The notes below the pieces were generated by a model, which was not told the DNA's origin, ran no database searches, and saw nothing but the letters and a program-made list of their open reading frames with translations. The translations under genes and the position numbers were made by a program. A DNA stretch of 32,639 bases, from contig UCKS01000050.1 of NCBI GenBank assembly GCA_900473045.1, positions 1 through 32,639 of the forward strand. Reading direction: 5' to 3'. Numbering within the stretch: the stretch's first letter is position 1; every line of letters starts with the position of its first letter. Below, piece by piece: positions 24,771 to 32,175 of this stretch. The stretch comes from Hyphomicrobiales bacterium (GTDB lineage Bacteria > Pseudomonadota > Alphaproteobacteria > Rhizobiales > Rhizobiaceae).

Positions 24771-25358
24771 ATGCTTCGACGCCTTTACGACTGGACCATG
24801 TCGCTCGCCGCCCGGAAATCCGCCGAATCTTGGCTCGCAGTCATTGCTTTCGTCGAAAGTTCCGTCTTCCTGGTTCCGGCCGATGTCCTGTTCCTGCCGA
24901 TGGCGCTGGCCCGGCCTGAGCGCGCCTATCGCTACGCGCTGGTGGCGACGATCGCCTCCGTGCTCGGCGGCATTGCCGGCTGGTATATCGGCCATTACGC
25001 CTTTGAGGCGCTGGCCAAGCCGATCCTGGATTTCTATGGCAAACTCGACGCTTTCGAAGCGATGAAGGCTTCGGTCGGTTATGAGATGCTGGTGCTGCTG
25101 CTCATCACCTCTGGCCTAGCACATCTGCCACCGATCAAGGTAGTGACGATCCTCGCGGGCGCTGCCAGCATCAATCTTGGCCTGTTCATCATCACGGCGA
25201 TCGTTGCCCGTGGTGCCCGCTTCTTCCTGTTGGCCTGGTTGCTGAAGCGCTACGGCGAGGAAATCCGCGATTTCATCGAGAAGCGCCTCGGACTGTTGGC
25301 CGCCGCCGCCGCCGGAGTGCTGATCGCCATGTTTGCCGCCTACCGTTTCCTTGCCTGA
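24771..25358 (+). CDS. DedA/YqaA family membrane protein
   Basis: This 195-residue protein has four to five hydrophobic segments and fits the DedA (VTT/SNARE-associated) superfamily, YqaA type. These proteins are linked to membrane homeostasis and lipid-carrier recycling. Visible segments are AVIAFVESSVFLVPADVLFL, the re-entrant-like region ATIASVLGGIAGWYIGHYAF and LLITSGLAHLPPIKVVTILA, with a closing helix LLAAAAAGVLIAMFAAYRFL. ATG 24771 (MLRRLYDWTMSLAARKSAE) is chosen; the frame is open further upstream but that part does not look like protein. It is followed by dsbB after 19 bases, so the two are probably co-transcribed. Confidence 0.88.
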   Translation: MLRRLYDWTMSLAARKSAESWLAVIAFVESSVFLVPADVLFLPMALARPERAYRYALVATIASVLGGIAGWYIGHYAFEALAKPILDFYGKLDAFEAMKASVGYEMLVLLLITSGLAHLPPIKVVTILAGAASINLGLFIITAIVARGARFFLLAWLLKRYGEEIRDFIEKRLGLLAAAAAGVLIAMFAAYRFLA

Positions 25359-25377
25359 CATCCCGATGGAGCCCGCC

Positions 25378-25887
25378 GTGAGCGACAGCCTGACCCAGCC
25401 CCCCCGCGGCCTCCTGCCGTCCGTCCTCGCGACACTCGGCATGACGGGCACCGTCGGCGGCGCGCTCGCCTTCGAGCATATCGGCGGCTATATCCCCTGC
25501 GCGCTCTGCCTGATCCAGCGCACGCCCTACTACTGGGGCATCCCGATCGGCATCGTCGCGATCGCCGCGTCAGTTCTGCGGCTTCCCGTCTGGACGACAC
25601 GGGCCCTGCTCGTGGTCATCGGTATCCTGATGCTGGTGGGCGCCGGAACCGGCATCTATCACGCTGGCGTCGAATGGCATTTCTGGGAAGGACCGGCGAC
25701 CTGCGCGACATCGGCATCGGGCGTTTCCGGCAATGTCGGCGACCTGCTCGGCGATCTCGACAGCAAGCACGGCCCATCCTGCACGGATGCGTCCCTGCGT
25801 GTCCTCGGTCTTTCCTTTGCCGGATGGAATGTCATCGCCAGCCTGATCCTGGCGGCCATTGCGCTGCGCGGTGCTGCCAAGGCGTAA
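25378..25887 (+). CDS. dsbB: Disulfide bond formation protein DsbB
   Basis: This 169-residue inner-membrane protein passes electrons from DsbA to quinone and so drives disulfide formation in the periplasm. Four hydrophobic segments are present. The first Cys pair is GGYIPCALCLIQRTPYYWG, with the CxxC and the QR that binds quinone. The second periplasmic loop has Cys in WEGPATCATSASG and KHGPSCTDASL. GTG 25378 has GGAG six bases upstream and is preferred to ATG 25366. It follows the DedA-like gene by 19 bases. The ubiquinone it uses also depends on ubiG in this window. Confidence 0.9.
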   Translation: MSDSLTQPPRGLLPSVLATLGMTGTVGGALAFEHIGGYIPCALCLIQRTPYYWGIPIGIVAIAASVLRLPVWTTRALLVVIGILMLVGAGTGIYHAGVEWHFWEGPATCATSASGVSGNVGDLLGDLDSKHGPSCTDASLRVLGLSFAGWNVIASLILAAIALRGAAKA

Positions 25888-25929
25888 TCTTAGCCGACGA
25901 GCGGACCCCGTTAGTTTTTGAAAGCCTTC

Positions 25930-25995
25930 CCTCAACCGTCTTCCTCGCCCTTGTGGCGGGGAACCAGCAGCACCGCGTCCGCGGTGCATAAGACT
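25930..25995. repeat. RIME-like palindromic repeat, copy 2
   Basis: Hairpin 1 is TTCCTCGCC (25941-25949), loop CTTGT, GGCGGGGAA (25955-25963). Hairpin 2 is GCACCGC (25970-25976), loop GTCC, GCGGTGC (25981-25987), followed by ATAAGACTC. The architecture is the same as at 6148-6213, with compensatory changes in hairpin 1. It lies in the gap between the convergent dsbB and HNH genes, where it may also help termination. Confidence 0.7.
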
Positions 25996-26105
25996 CATTT
26001 CACGCGACAGACGTCGCGTGGCTGGTTTCCTGTGACAGGCACAGGAACGACGGAGGATCTTGGGCCACCTGCCTCGATCTACTCTGAAGAAATGCTCAGA
26101 ACCCG

Positions 26106-26663
26106 TTACGGCTGCAGTTCGACATCCCAGTAGAGATAGTCCATCCAGCTGTCATGCAGGTGATTGGGCGGGAACAGGCGGCCGTTGTTGTGGAGATCCT
26201 GCACCGTCGGGTGGAACGGTTTCTGGTGCGGGAACATGCCGGCCTGGCGCGGCAGCTTGCCGCCCTTACGCAGATTGCAGGGCGAGCAGGCGGCGACGAC
26301 ATTTTCCCAGGTGGTCTGGCCGCCACTGCAGCGTGGGATCACATGGTCGAACGTCAGGTCATCCGGCGAGCCGCAATACTGGCATTCGAACCGGTCACGC
26401 AAAAACACGTTAAACCGGGTGAAGGCCGGATGGCGGGACGGCTGCACGTAGCTTTTCAGGCAGACGACGCTCGGCAGCCGCATGGAAAAACTGGGGGAAG
26501 AAACCTGATGATCGTATTCGGCCAGGATATGCACACGGTCAAGGAAAACGGCCTTGATCGCGTCCTGCCAGGACCATAGCGACAAGGGGTAATAACTCAG
26601 CGGCCTATAGTCAGCGTTCAGCACGAGCGCTGGGAGGCCGTGTGGTGAGACTGCAATCGTCAA
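26106..26663 (-). CDS. HNH endonuclease
   Basis: This 185-residue protein has the McrA-like HNH domain: FECQYCGSPDDLTFDHVIPR near residues 90-110, SGGQTTWENVVAACSPCN, then RKGGKLP. The two CxxC pairs bind a structural zinc, and the DH and N residues form the nuclease site. The N-terminus LNADYRPLSYYPLSLWSWQD is typical of the widespread chromosomal HNH family of alphaproteobacteria, whose role in the cell is not firmly known. The start is TTG 26663, with AGGAG about nine bases upstream. It is not near restriction or phage genes here, so I do not call it a mobile or defence gene. Confidence 0.9.
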   Translation of the reverse strand: MTIAVSPHGLPALVLNADYRPLSYYPLSLWSWQDAIKAVFLDRVHILAEYDHQVSSPSFSMRLPSVVCLKSYVQPSRHPAFTRFNVFLRDRFECQYCGSPDDLTFDHVIPRCSGGQTTWENVVAACSPCNLRKGGKLPRQAGMFPHQKPFHPTVQDLHNNGRLFPPNHLHDSWMDYLYWDVELQP

Positions 26664-26771
26664 GCCAGTATACTCCTGCTCGATTCGGCACCTGCACCTT
26701 CTATATTAGGCCCGTTGCGTCAGGATTGTGAAGCCAAAAGCAAAAAGGAAACAAAAGATTCGCTTTTTGTC

Positions 26772-27419
26772 TTATGGAGTGGCTGGCGTGCCATCCCGGC
26801 GCATTTCGGTGGCATAATAGGCCCAGAACAGACGCGCTGCGACGCTGCGCCACGGCGCCCACAGGCCGGTCAACGAATCAAGTTCGCGCACCGACGGGCG
26901 CATCTCCAGCATCAGCGCATGACCGACGGCATTTTGCAGAGCAACATCACCGACCGGAAACACATCGGGATGACCGGCGCAGAACAGCAGATAGACCTCC
27001 GCAGTCCAGCGGCCGACGCCCTTGATGGCGGTCATTTCGCGGATCGCAGCACTACCCTCGATCGAACAGATCGCCTCCAGATCGAGCTCACCGGCAAGCA
27101 CCGCCCGGGCAACCCGCCGCAGCGTGTCGGCCTTGGCGCGCGACAGGCCGAGCAACCGGCAATCGTCGTCGGACATGGTCGTGACGCTGACGGCATCGAT
27201 CGTACCGAGTGCCGCCTCCATGCGGTTCCAGATCGCCGCAGCACTGGCTTTCGAGACCATCTGCGAGACGATGATGTTGGCGATGCCGCGATAGCCGGGG
27301 TCGGTGCGGCGCAGCGGCACCGGGCCTGCCTTCGACACGACATGCTCCAGCCGCGCATCCAGCATGACCAAGCCGCTGAGGCCGGCATTGATATCCTCGT
27401 GCGTGCGGATGATCCGCAT
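26772..27419 (-). CDS. DNA-3-methyladenine glycosylase II (AlkA-type)
   Basis: This 215-residue base-excision repair enzyme of the HhH-GPD superfamily should remove alkylated purines. The helix-hairpin-helix MTAIKGVGRWTAEVYLLFCA is near residue 130 and the catalytic Asp follows in DVFPVGDVALQNAVG near 155. GYRGIANIIVSQMVSKASAA at about residue 42 is the usual wedge region. The N-terminal AlkA-specific domain of E. coli AlkA is absent, as in the shorter bacterial and yeast MAG1-like enzymes. It is divergent from gluQ (88-base gap) and follows no visible ada-like regulator. Confidence 0.9.
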   Translation of the reverse strand: MRIIRTHEDINAGLSGLVMLDARLEHVVSKAGPVPLRRTDPGYRGIANIIVSQMVSKASAAAIWNRMEAALGTIDAVSVTTMSDDDCRLLGLSRAKADTLRRVARAVLAGELDLEAICSIEGSAAIREMTAIKGVGRWTAEVYLLFCAGHPDVFPVGDVALQNAVGHALMLEMRPSVRELDSLTGLWAPWRSVAARLFWAYYATEMRRDGTPATP

Positions 27420-27507
27420 CTCCAGCCCTCCGCTGCGACATCGACGTCCGGTCTATATAAGGGCAAAATCAATGGCCGGAAGCCCGCTTCCATGCCAAGA
27501 AGAAACT

Positions 27508-28395
27508 ATGAACAAAACTGTGTCAAAACAACCGGTGTTCCGGTTTGCGCCAAGCCCGAACGGCCAGCTTCATCTTGGCCACGCACTGTCAGCCATCCTC
27601 AATCAGGACATGGCGAAGGCCGGACACGGACGTTTCCTGCTGCGGATCGAGGATATCGACATTACCCGTTCGACGCCGGAATTCGAGGCCGGCATCGTCG
27701 AGGACCTCGCATGGCTGGGGCTCGACTGGGAAAAACCGGCGCGGCGCCAATCGGAGCATCTCGATCTCTACCGCCAGGCACTCGGCAAGCTGATTGACCG
27801 AGATCTGGTCTATCCGGCATTTTTGACGCGGGGGGCAATCAAAACCACCGTTGGCGCGTTCGAGGCAAAGGGCAAAATCTGGCCGCGCGATCCGGACGGA
27901 GCACCGCTCTATCCCGGCGAGGAACGGAAGCTGTCGGCCGACGCAAGACAACGTTTGCTAGCCGGCGGCAAACCGCATGCCTGGCGGCTGGACATGGCCA
28001 AGGCGTTGGCCGAACTGAAGGAGCCGTTGACATGGCAGGACACCGGTACCGGTCCGAATGGACAAACCGGTGTGATCGCGGCCGACCCATTTGCCTGGGG
28101 CGATGTCGTGCTGTCACGCTCGGATGCACCGTCGAGCTATCATCTGGCCGTCACCGTCGATGATGCGCTGCAGGATGTCAGCCATGTGGTTCGCGGAAAC
28201 GATCTTTTCCATGCGACATCGGTGCATCGGCTGCTGCAAAGCCTGCTTGACCTTCCCCAGCCGGTCTATCACCACCACCGCCTGATCCTTGGGCCCGATG
28301 GCCGCAAGTTGTCGAAGAGCAATCGCGACACCGGCATTGCCGCCTTCCGGGAAGCGGGCAAGACACCAGACGATATCCGGGCGATGGTCCTATAG
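27508..28395 (+). CDS. gluQ: Glutamyl-Q tRNA(Asp) synthetase, zinc-free form
   Basis: This 295-residue GluRS paralogue charges glutamate onto the queuosine base of tRNA(Asp). The class I motifs are FAPSPNGQLHLGHALSAI (HIGH-like HLGH) and GRKLSKSNRD (KMSKS-like), and RIEDIDITRS is also typical. The anticodon-binding half of GluRS is missing, as expected for GluQ. The usual zinc-site cysteines (CxC and YxxxC) are absent: the region reads VYPAFLTRGAIKTTV, and I find no Cys in the whole protein. ATG 27508 has AAGAAG upstream. The last codon and stop (CTA TAG) form a palindrome shared with the convergent BrkB gene. Confidence 0.92.
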   Translation: MNKTVSKQPVFRFAPSPNGQLHLGHALSAILNQDMAKAGHGRFLLRIEDIDITRSTPEFEAGIVEDLAWLGLDWEKPARRQSEHLDLYRQALGKLIDRDLVYPAFLTRGAIKTTVGAFEAKGKIWPRDPDGAPLYPGEERKLSADARQRLLAGGKPHAWRLDMAKALAELKEPLTWQDTGTGPNGQTGVIAADPFAWGDVVLSRSDAPSSYHLAVTVDDALQDVSHVVRGNDLFHATSVHRLLQSLLDLPQPVYHHHRLILGPDGRKLSKSNRDTGIAAFREAGKTPDDIRAMVL

Positions 28396-29322
28396 GGCGT
28401 TTCCCCTGGGAGCCTCCGCCTCCCCGGCGGCACTCTCCAGCTTAATCTCGTCCTCACGCGGTCCCATGATGTGGCGGATCACCATGCGTTTGACCTTGTA
28501 TTTCATGATCGCCGCGTTGATCTCGGCACCGAGGATGAAGATGACGCCGACGATATAGAGGAAGACCAGCGCGATCATGATCGAGGCGAGGCCGGCATAG
28601 GTCGAGACGTAATTGGCGAAGGTCGAAAGGTAGGAGGCAAAGACATAGGCGCCGATCGACCAGGCGATCAGTGTCAGGATAATGCCCGGCAGGACATCCA
28701 TGATCTTGCGGCGTCCATCCGGCAGCCAAAGATGGCTGACGATCAGGCCGGTGCTCAGCATGACGAAGACGCCGGCAAGGCTCCAGCTGTCAATCATCGA
28801 CAACAGGCCGTTGAACCAGGGCAGATAGGTACCGGCATAGCGGATGGCGAGCGGCACTGCGACGAGAAGAAGGCTGACGATGGCGAGGACCAGCACCCCC
28901 GCCAGGACGAAGGCGAGGCTCGCGACGCGGGTCTTGTACCAGGGACGGCTTTCGGCCACCCGGTAGGCGCGATTGAGCGACACACGCAGCGCCTCGACGC
29001 CATTGGAGGCAAAATAGGCGGCAGCCAGCACCGATACGGTCAGCAGCCCGCCGCGCGGAATGGTCAATACCCGCACCACCTCATCGGAAATCGGCTTGGC
29101 GATCGATTCGGGCCAGGTGTCGAAGATGAAATGCACTGCTGTCGTGGCAAACTGGTCGGCACCGAGAAAGCTGCCGAGCGCCGTTCCGAAGATCAGGAAC
29201 GGAAAGATCGCCAGGAGGGTGGAGAGCGCCACATGGCTTGCCATGGCCCAGCCGTCGTCTTCGCTGAAATGCCAGACGGCATCGAAGACGACCTTCCAGG
29301 CTATGCGAATGAAGGCCGGCAT
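28390..29322 (-). CDS. YihY/virulence factor BrkB family membrane protein
   Basis: This 310-residue protein has about six hydrophobic segments and fits the YihY/BrkB (RNase BN-named) family of inner-membrane proteins, whose transport or structural role is not settled. Typical parts are WAMASHVALSTLLAIFPFLI at the N-terminus, FASNGVEALRVSLNRAYRV, WLPDGRRKIMDVLPGIILTL, YAGLASIMIALVFLYIVGVI and FILGAEINAAI. The C-terminus is polar and acidic. ATG 29322 has GGAG close upstream; the frame continues as an antisense reading of the SDR gene but that part is spurious. It overlaps gluQ tail to tail by six bases and is divergent from the SDR gene. Confidence 0.9.
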   Translation of the reverse strand: MPAFIRIAWKVVFDAVWHFSEDDGWAMASHVALSTLLAIFPFLIFGTALGSFLGADQFATTAVHFIFDTWPESIAKPISDEVVRVLTIPRGGLLTVSVLAAAYFASNGVEALRVSLNRAYRVAESRPWYKTRVASLAFVLAGVLVLAIVSLLLVAVPLAIRYAGTYLPWFNGLLSMIDSWSLAGVFVMLSTGLIVSHLWLPDGRRKIMDVLPGIILTLIAWSIGAYVFASYLSTFANYVSTYAGLASIMIALVFLYIVGVIFILGAEINAAIMKYKVKRMVIRHIMGPREDEIKLESAAGEAEAPRGNAL

Positions 29323-29415
29323 TCTCTCTCCAATTGTCTCATCATGCTCCCCGGATTGTAACCCGTTCATGAATATGGGAAACCGGACGGCAATTTCTAC
29401 AGGAAACAATCCATT

Positions 29416-30249
29416 ATGACCGACCGTCCCTCGATAATCGTCACCGGCTGCTCGTCCGGCATCGGTGCCTGGTGCGCCCGCGCGCTCCTGAAGGACGGCT
29501 GGCGGGTGTTTGCAACGGTCCGGCAGGCGGAGGATCTGACTGCACTCGAAAACGACGGCATCGAAGCCCTCCTGATGGATTATACCAAACCGGACACCAT
29601 ATCCAAACTTGTGGACGACGTGTTTGCCCGCACCGGCGGCAGGCTGGACGCGCTGTTCAACAACGGCGCCTATGGCCAGGCGGGTGCCGTCGAGGACCTG
29701 CCGGTGGAGGCGCTGCGGCTGCAGATGGAGACCAATGTCATTGGGTGGCATGACCTGACGCGGCGGGTCATCCCGGCGATGCGGGCACAGGGTCACGGAC
29801 GGATCGTGCAGTGCTCGTCCATTCTCGGCATTGTTCCCTATAAATGGCGGGGGGCGTATAATGCGTCGAAATTCGCCCTGGAAGGACTGACACTCACCAT
29901 GCGCATGGAGCTTGAAGGCAGCGGCATCGAAGTCAGCTTGATCGAGCCCGGGCCGATCACCTCGCGCTTCACCGCCAATGCGCTCATCAATATCGAACGC
30001 TTCATCGACCTCAAGGGTTCGGTGCATGCCGCGGAATACGAACGGCAGTTGCGGCGGCTGAAGGGCGAGAGTGGTCCGGCACGAGGCAAGCTCGAGCCCG
30101 ATGCGGTGTATACTGCGCTGAAACGCGCATTGACCGCGAAGAAGCCGAAGCCGCATTACATCGTGACACAGCCGGCCAAACAGGGGGCGCTTTTGAAGAA
30201 GCTGCTGCCGGCCGGGCTGTTCTATCGTTTCATCGGCCGCCTCGGCTGA
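29416..30249 (+). CDS. Short-chain dehydrogenase/reductase (SDR)
   Basis: This 277-residue classical SDR has the cofactor motif VTGCSSGIGAWCARAL at residues 9-24, NNGAYGQAGAVEDLP for the NNAG site, the catalytic Ser in QCSSILGIVPYKWRG and the YNASK motif near residue 152, followed by LIEPGPITSRF. Position and sequence give no sure substrate; a C-terminal extension ending LLPAGLFYRFIGRLG may contact membranes. ATG 29416 has AGGAAA upstream. Only 24 bases separate it from the HIG1-like gene, so it may begin a transcript that continues to the adenosyltransferase and rhomboid genes. Confidence 0.92.
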   Translation: MTDRPSIIVTGCSSGIGAWCARALLKDGWRVFATVRQAEDLTALENDGIEALLMDYTKPDTISKLVDDVFARTGGRLDALFNNGAYGQAGAVEDLPVEALRLQMETNVIGWHDLTRRVIPAMRAQGHGRIVQCSSILGIVPYKWRGAYNASKFALEGLTLTMRMELEGSGIEVSLIEPGPITSRFTANALINIERFIDLKGSVHAAEYERQLRRLKGESGPARGKLEPDAVYTALKRALTAKKPKPHYIVTQPAKQGALLKKLLPAGLFYRFIGRLG

Positions 30250-30273
30250 GCTGAAAGGCAAGGGTTAAGTCAC

Positions 30274-30471
30274 ATGCATAGTTTTCTCACCGGTTTGACA
30301 CTGCTCGTCATGGGCCTTGTCGCCATCGTTCTCGTCCGCGGCCTGTTGCACATGGCAAAAGGCGGCGACGGCAATACATCCAACAAACTGATGCAGGCCC
30401 GCGTGTTCCTGCAGGCGGTAGCGATCGTTCTGATCATGCTGACGCTCTGGATCACCGGCGGCGGCCGCTGA
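30274..30471 (+). CDS. Twin transmembrane HIG1-domain-like protein
   Basis: This 65-residue membrane protein has two hydrophobic helices (FLTGLTLLVMGLVAIVLVRG and FLQAVAIVLIMLTLWITGG) joined by a short polar loop, GGDGNTSNKLMQARV. The R-x3-Q pattern in ARVFLQ matches the HIG1 signature. HIG1 proteins in mitochondria help assemble or tune cytochrome oxidase; bacterial relatives are common in alphaproteobacteria, but their role is inferred. The gene is three bases before the PduO-type adenosyltransferase, an arrangement I know from other Rhizobiales upstream of etfBA. Confidence 0.82.
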   Translation: MHSFLTGLTLLVMGLVAIVLVRGLLHMAKGGDGNTSNKLMQARVFLQAVAIVLIMLTLWITGGGR

Positions 30472-30474
30472 TCG

Positions 30475-31053
30475 ATGGTAAAGCTCAACAAGATCTACAC
30501 AAAGACCGGCGATGACGGCACCACGGGGCTTGCCACCGGCCCACGCCGCCTGAAAAGCGACCTGCGCGTCGATGCCTATGGCACGATCGACGAGACCAAC
30601 TCCTTCATAGGGCTGGCACGCCAGCATACGCAGGACCTCGCCACACTCGACGCGATGCTGATGCGCATTCAGAACGACCTGTTCGATCTCGGCGCCGATC
30701 TTTCGACCCCCGATACCGGCGAAGCGCTGGCCTACGAGCCGCTGCGGATCATTGCCGCGCAGGTGACGCGACTGGAGACCGAAATCGACCAGCTCAACGC
30801 CGACCTCGATCCGCTGCGCTCCTTCGTCTTGCCCGGCGGCAGCGGCGCTGCCGCCAAACTGCACATTGCCCGCACCGTGGCGCGGCGGGCGGAGCGGCTG
30901 ATGGTGGACCTTGCCCGGGTGGACGGCGAGATCGTCAGCAGAGAGGCGCTAGCCTATGTCAACCGGCTGTCGGATTTCCTGTTCGTTGCCGCCCGCTGGA
31001 CCAACGGCAAGGGCAAGTCGGATGTACTTTGGGTTCCCGGAAAAAACAGATAA
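30475..31053 (+). CDS. Cob(I)yrinic acid a,c-diamide/cobalamin adenosyltransferase, PduO type
   Basis: This 192-residue enzyme transfers the adenosyl group of ATP to cob(I)alamin, making adenosylcobalamin for B12-dependent enzymes. The ATP loop KIYTKTGDDGTTGLATG is at the N-terminus, YGTIDETNSFIGLAR follows, and the core helix ARTVARRAERLMVDLAR is near residue 135. RLSDFLFVAARWTNG closes the fold. ATG 30475 follows the HIG1-like stop by three bases and has no ribosome site of its own, so translation is probably coupled. Length and motifs are normal. CobO is a different, non-homologous fold, so I avoid that symbol. Confidence 0.95.
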   Translation: MVKLNKIYTKTGDDGTTGLATGPRRLKSDLRVDAYGTIDETNSFIGLARQHTQDLATLDAMLMRIQNDLFDLGADLSTPDTGEALAYEPLRIIAAQVTRLETEIDQLNADLDPLRSFVLPGGSGAAAKLHIARTVARRAERLMVDLARVDGEIVSREALAYVNRLSDFLFVAARWTNGKGKSDVLWVPGKNR

Positions 31054-31092
31054 GCATGACACGGATCACCGTTTCAAGGGACTGACGCTCCT

Positions 31093-31887
31093 ATGTTCAT
31101 ACCGCTGCACGACGCGAATTCCCTCAAGCATATCAAGGTCCAGTATGTCACGATCAGCCTGATCGTCATCAATACTCTTGTCTGGCTGGTCACCGGACCG
31201 CTGCTGGTCCCGGAAGAATTCACCAATGCCGCGACGATGGGGCTGGGTTACATTCCCGCCATCGTGTTCGACTACGCGCATCTGGCGCCGAACCTGGTGC
31301 TCGTTCCCGATGATGCCACCTACCTCACCTATTCCTTCCTGCATGGCGACTTCTGGCATCTGGCCGGCAACATGCTGTTCCTCTGGGTGTTCGGCGACAA
31401 TGTCGAAGATGCGCTGGGGCATTTCCGCTTCCTGCTCTTCTATCTTCTCTGCGCGGCCGCCGGTGCTATGACGCATGGTCTGATCAACACGGAATCGCAG
31501 GCGCCGCTGATCGGCGCATCGGGCGCCATTTCCGGGGTCATCGCCGCCTATTTCCTGCTGCATCCGAAGGTGCGTGTCTGGGTGCTGGTGCTGTTCCGCA
31601 TTCCGCTGCCTCTGCCCGCCTTCATTCCGCTGGCCTTCTGGATCGGCCAGCAGTTTTTCATGGTGCTCATCGACCCGGAAGGCGACGTCTCGTGGGGTGC
31701 GCATGTCGGCGGCATCATTGCGGGACTGATCCTGGTAGTCATTTTGCGACGCCGCGACGTGCCGTTGTTCGACCGCACGATCGTCACACCACGCGCGGTG
31801 CGGCATGTTGAAGCGACAACGGCGGCAGCCCCTGCCGCTGCCGCAGAGACGGTCAACAAGCCAACACCCTGGGGCCGGCCCAACTGA
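31093..31887 (+). CDS. Rhomboid family intramembrane serine protease
   Basis: This 264-residue membrane protein has about six transmembrane helices. The catalytic Ser is in LIGASGAISGVIAAYFLL (GASGAISG) near residue 142, and the His is in VSWGAHVGGIIAGLI near 202. The oxyanion motif HGDFWHLAGNMLFLWVFG (H-x3-N) is near residue 90. Rhomboids cut transmembrane segments of partner proteins within the membrane; the partner is unknown here. The C-terminus is a low-complexity Ala/Pro tail ending TPWGRPN. It starts 39 bases after the adenosyltransferase, in the same direction, and stands between that gene and etfB. Confidence 0.93.
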   Translation: MFIPLHDANSLKHIKVQYVTISLIVINTLVWLVTGPLLVPEEFTNAATMGLGYIPAIVFDYAHLAPNLVLVPDDATYLTYSFLHGDFWHLAGNMLFLWVFGDNVEDALGHFRFLLFYLLCAAAGAMTHGLINTESQAPLIGASGAISGVIAAYFLLHPKVRVWVLVLFRIPLPLPAFIPLAFWIGQQFFMVLIDPEGDVSWGAHVGGIIAGLILVVILRRRDVPLFDRTIVTPRAVRHVEATTAAAPAAAAETVNKPTPWGRPN

Positions 31888-32175
31888 CGTTGGCCGGACA
31901 GGCGCGAACGTGCTGCGATATCCGATGAGAAATCAGCGCGTTACGAGCGCCATCCTTGCGTCAGGGTGCCATAACCTCGCAGAAGATCATTGCGTTCTTC
32001 CAATTTAACATTGACGCGCACGTAAACGTTAGTATTTTTCCCATGGCAATCTTGCGGAGGAGCACCGGGCAAAGATTGTAATTGGAGAAAAAACGCGTAT
32101 CGATGTCGCCAACCGACAATCAGGCCGCTGCGTTAAAGCGCATTTTCTCGGAAACGTTTCGTAAGGAAGGACATC
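31888..32175 (+). promoter_or_regulatory. etfB upstream region with probable promoter
   Basis: This 288-base gap holds no supported gene. A likely promoter is TTGACG (32011-32016) and TATTTT (32033-32038) with a 16-base spacer, which would give a leader of about 130 bases. The presence of this promoter suggests that etfB is not simply read through from the rhomboid gene. Confidence 0.45.

Noticed and set aside
26106..26663. HNH endonuclease as part of a defence or mobile system
   Set aside because: Its sequence fits the common chromosomal alphaproteobacterial HNH family and no restriction, phage or transposon gene adjoins it.
26724..26800. A/T-rich inverted repeat CAAAAAG/CTTTTTG downstream of the alkA-type gene as a terminator
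   Set aside because: The stem is only seven A/T-rich pairs with a long loop, too weak to call.
26715..27797. Plus-strand frame of 360 codons across the alkA region into gluQ
   Set aside because: It is antisense to the glycosylase and out of frame with gluQ, both of which have full motif sets.
29323..30261. Upstream extension of the BrkB minus-strand frame to more than 600 codons
   Set aside because: The extension is antisense to the SDR gene. The family N-terminus and a ribosome site both place the start at 29322.
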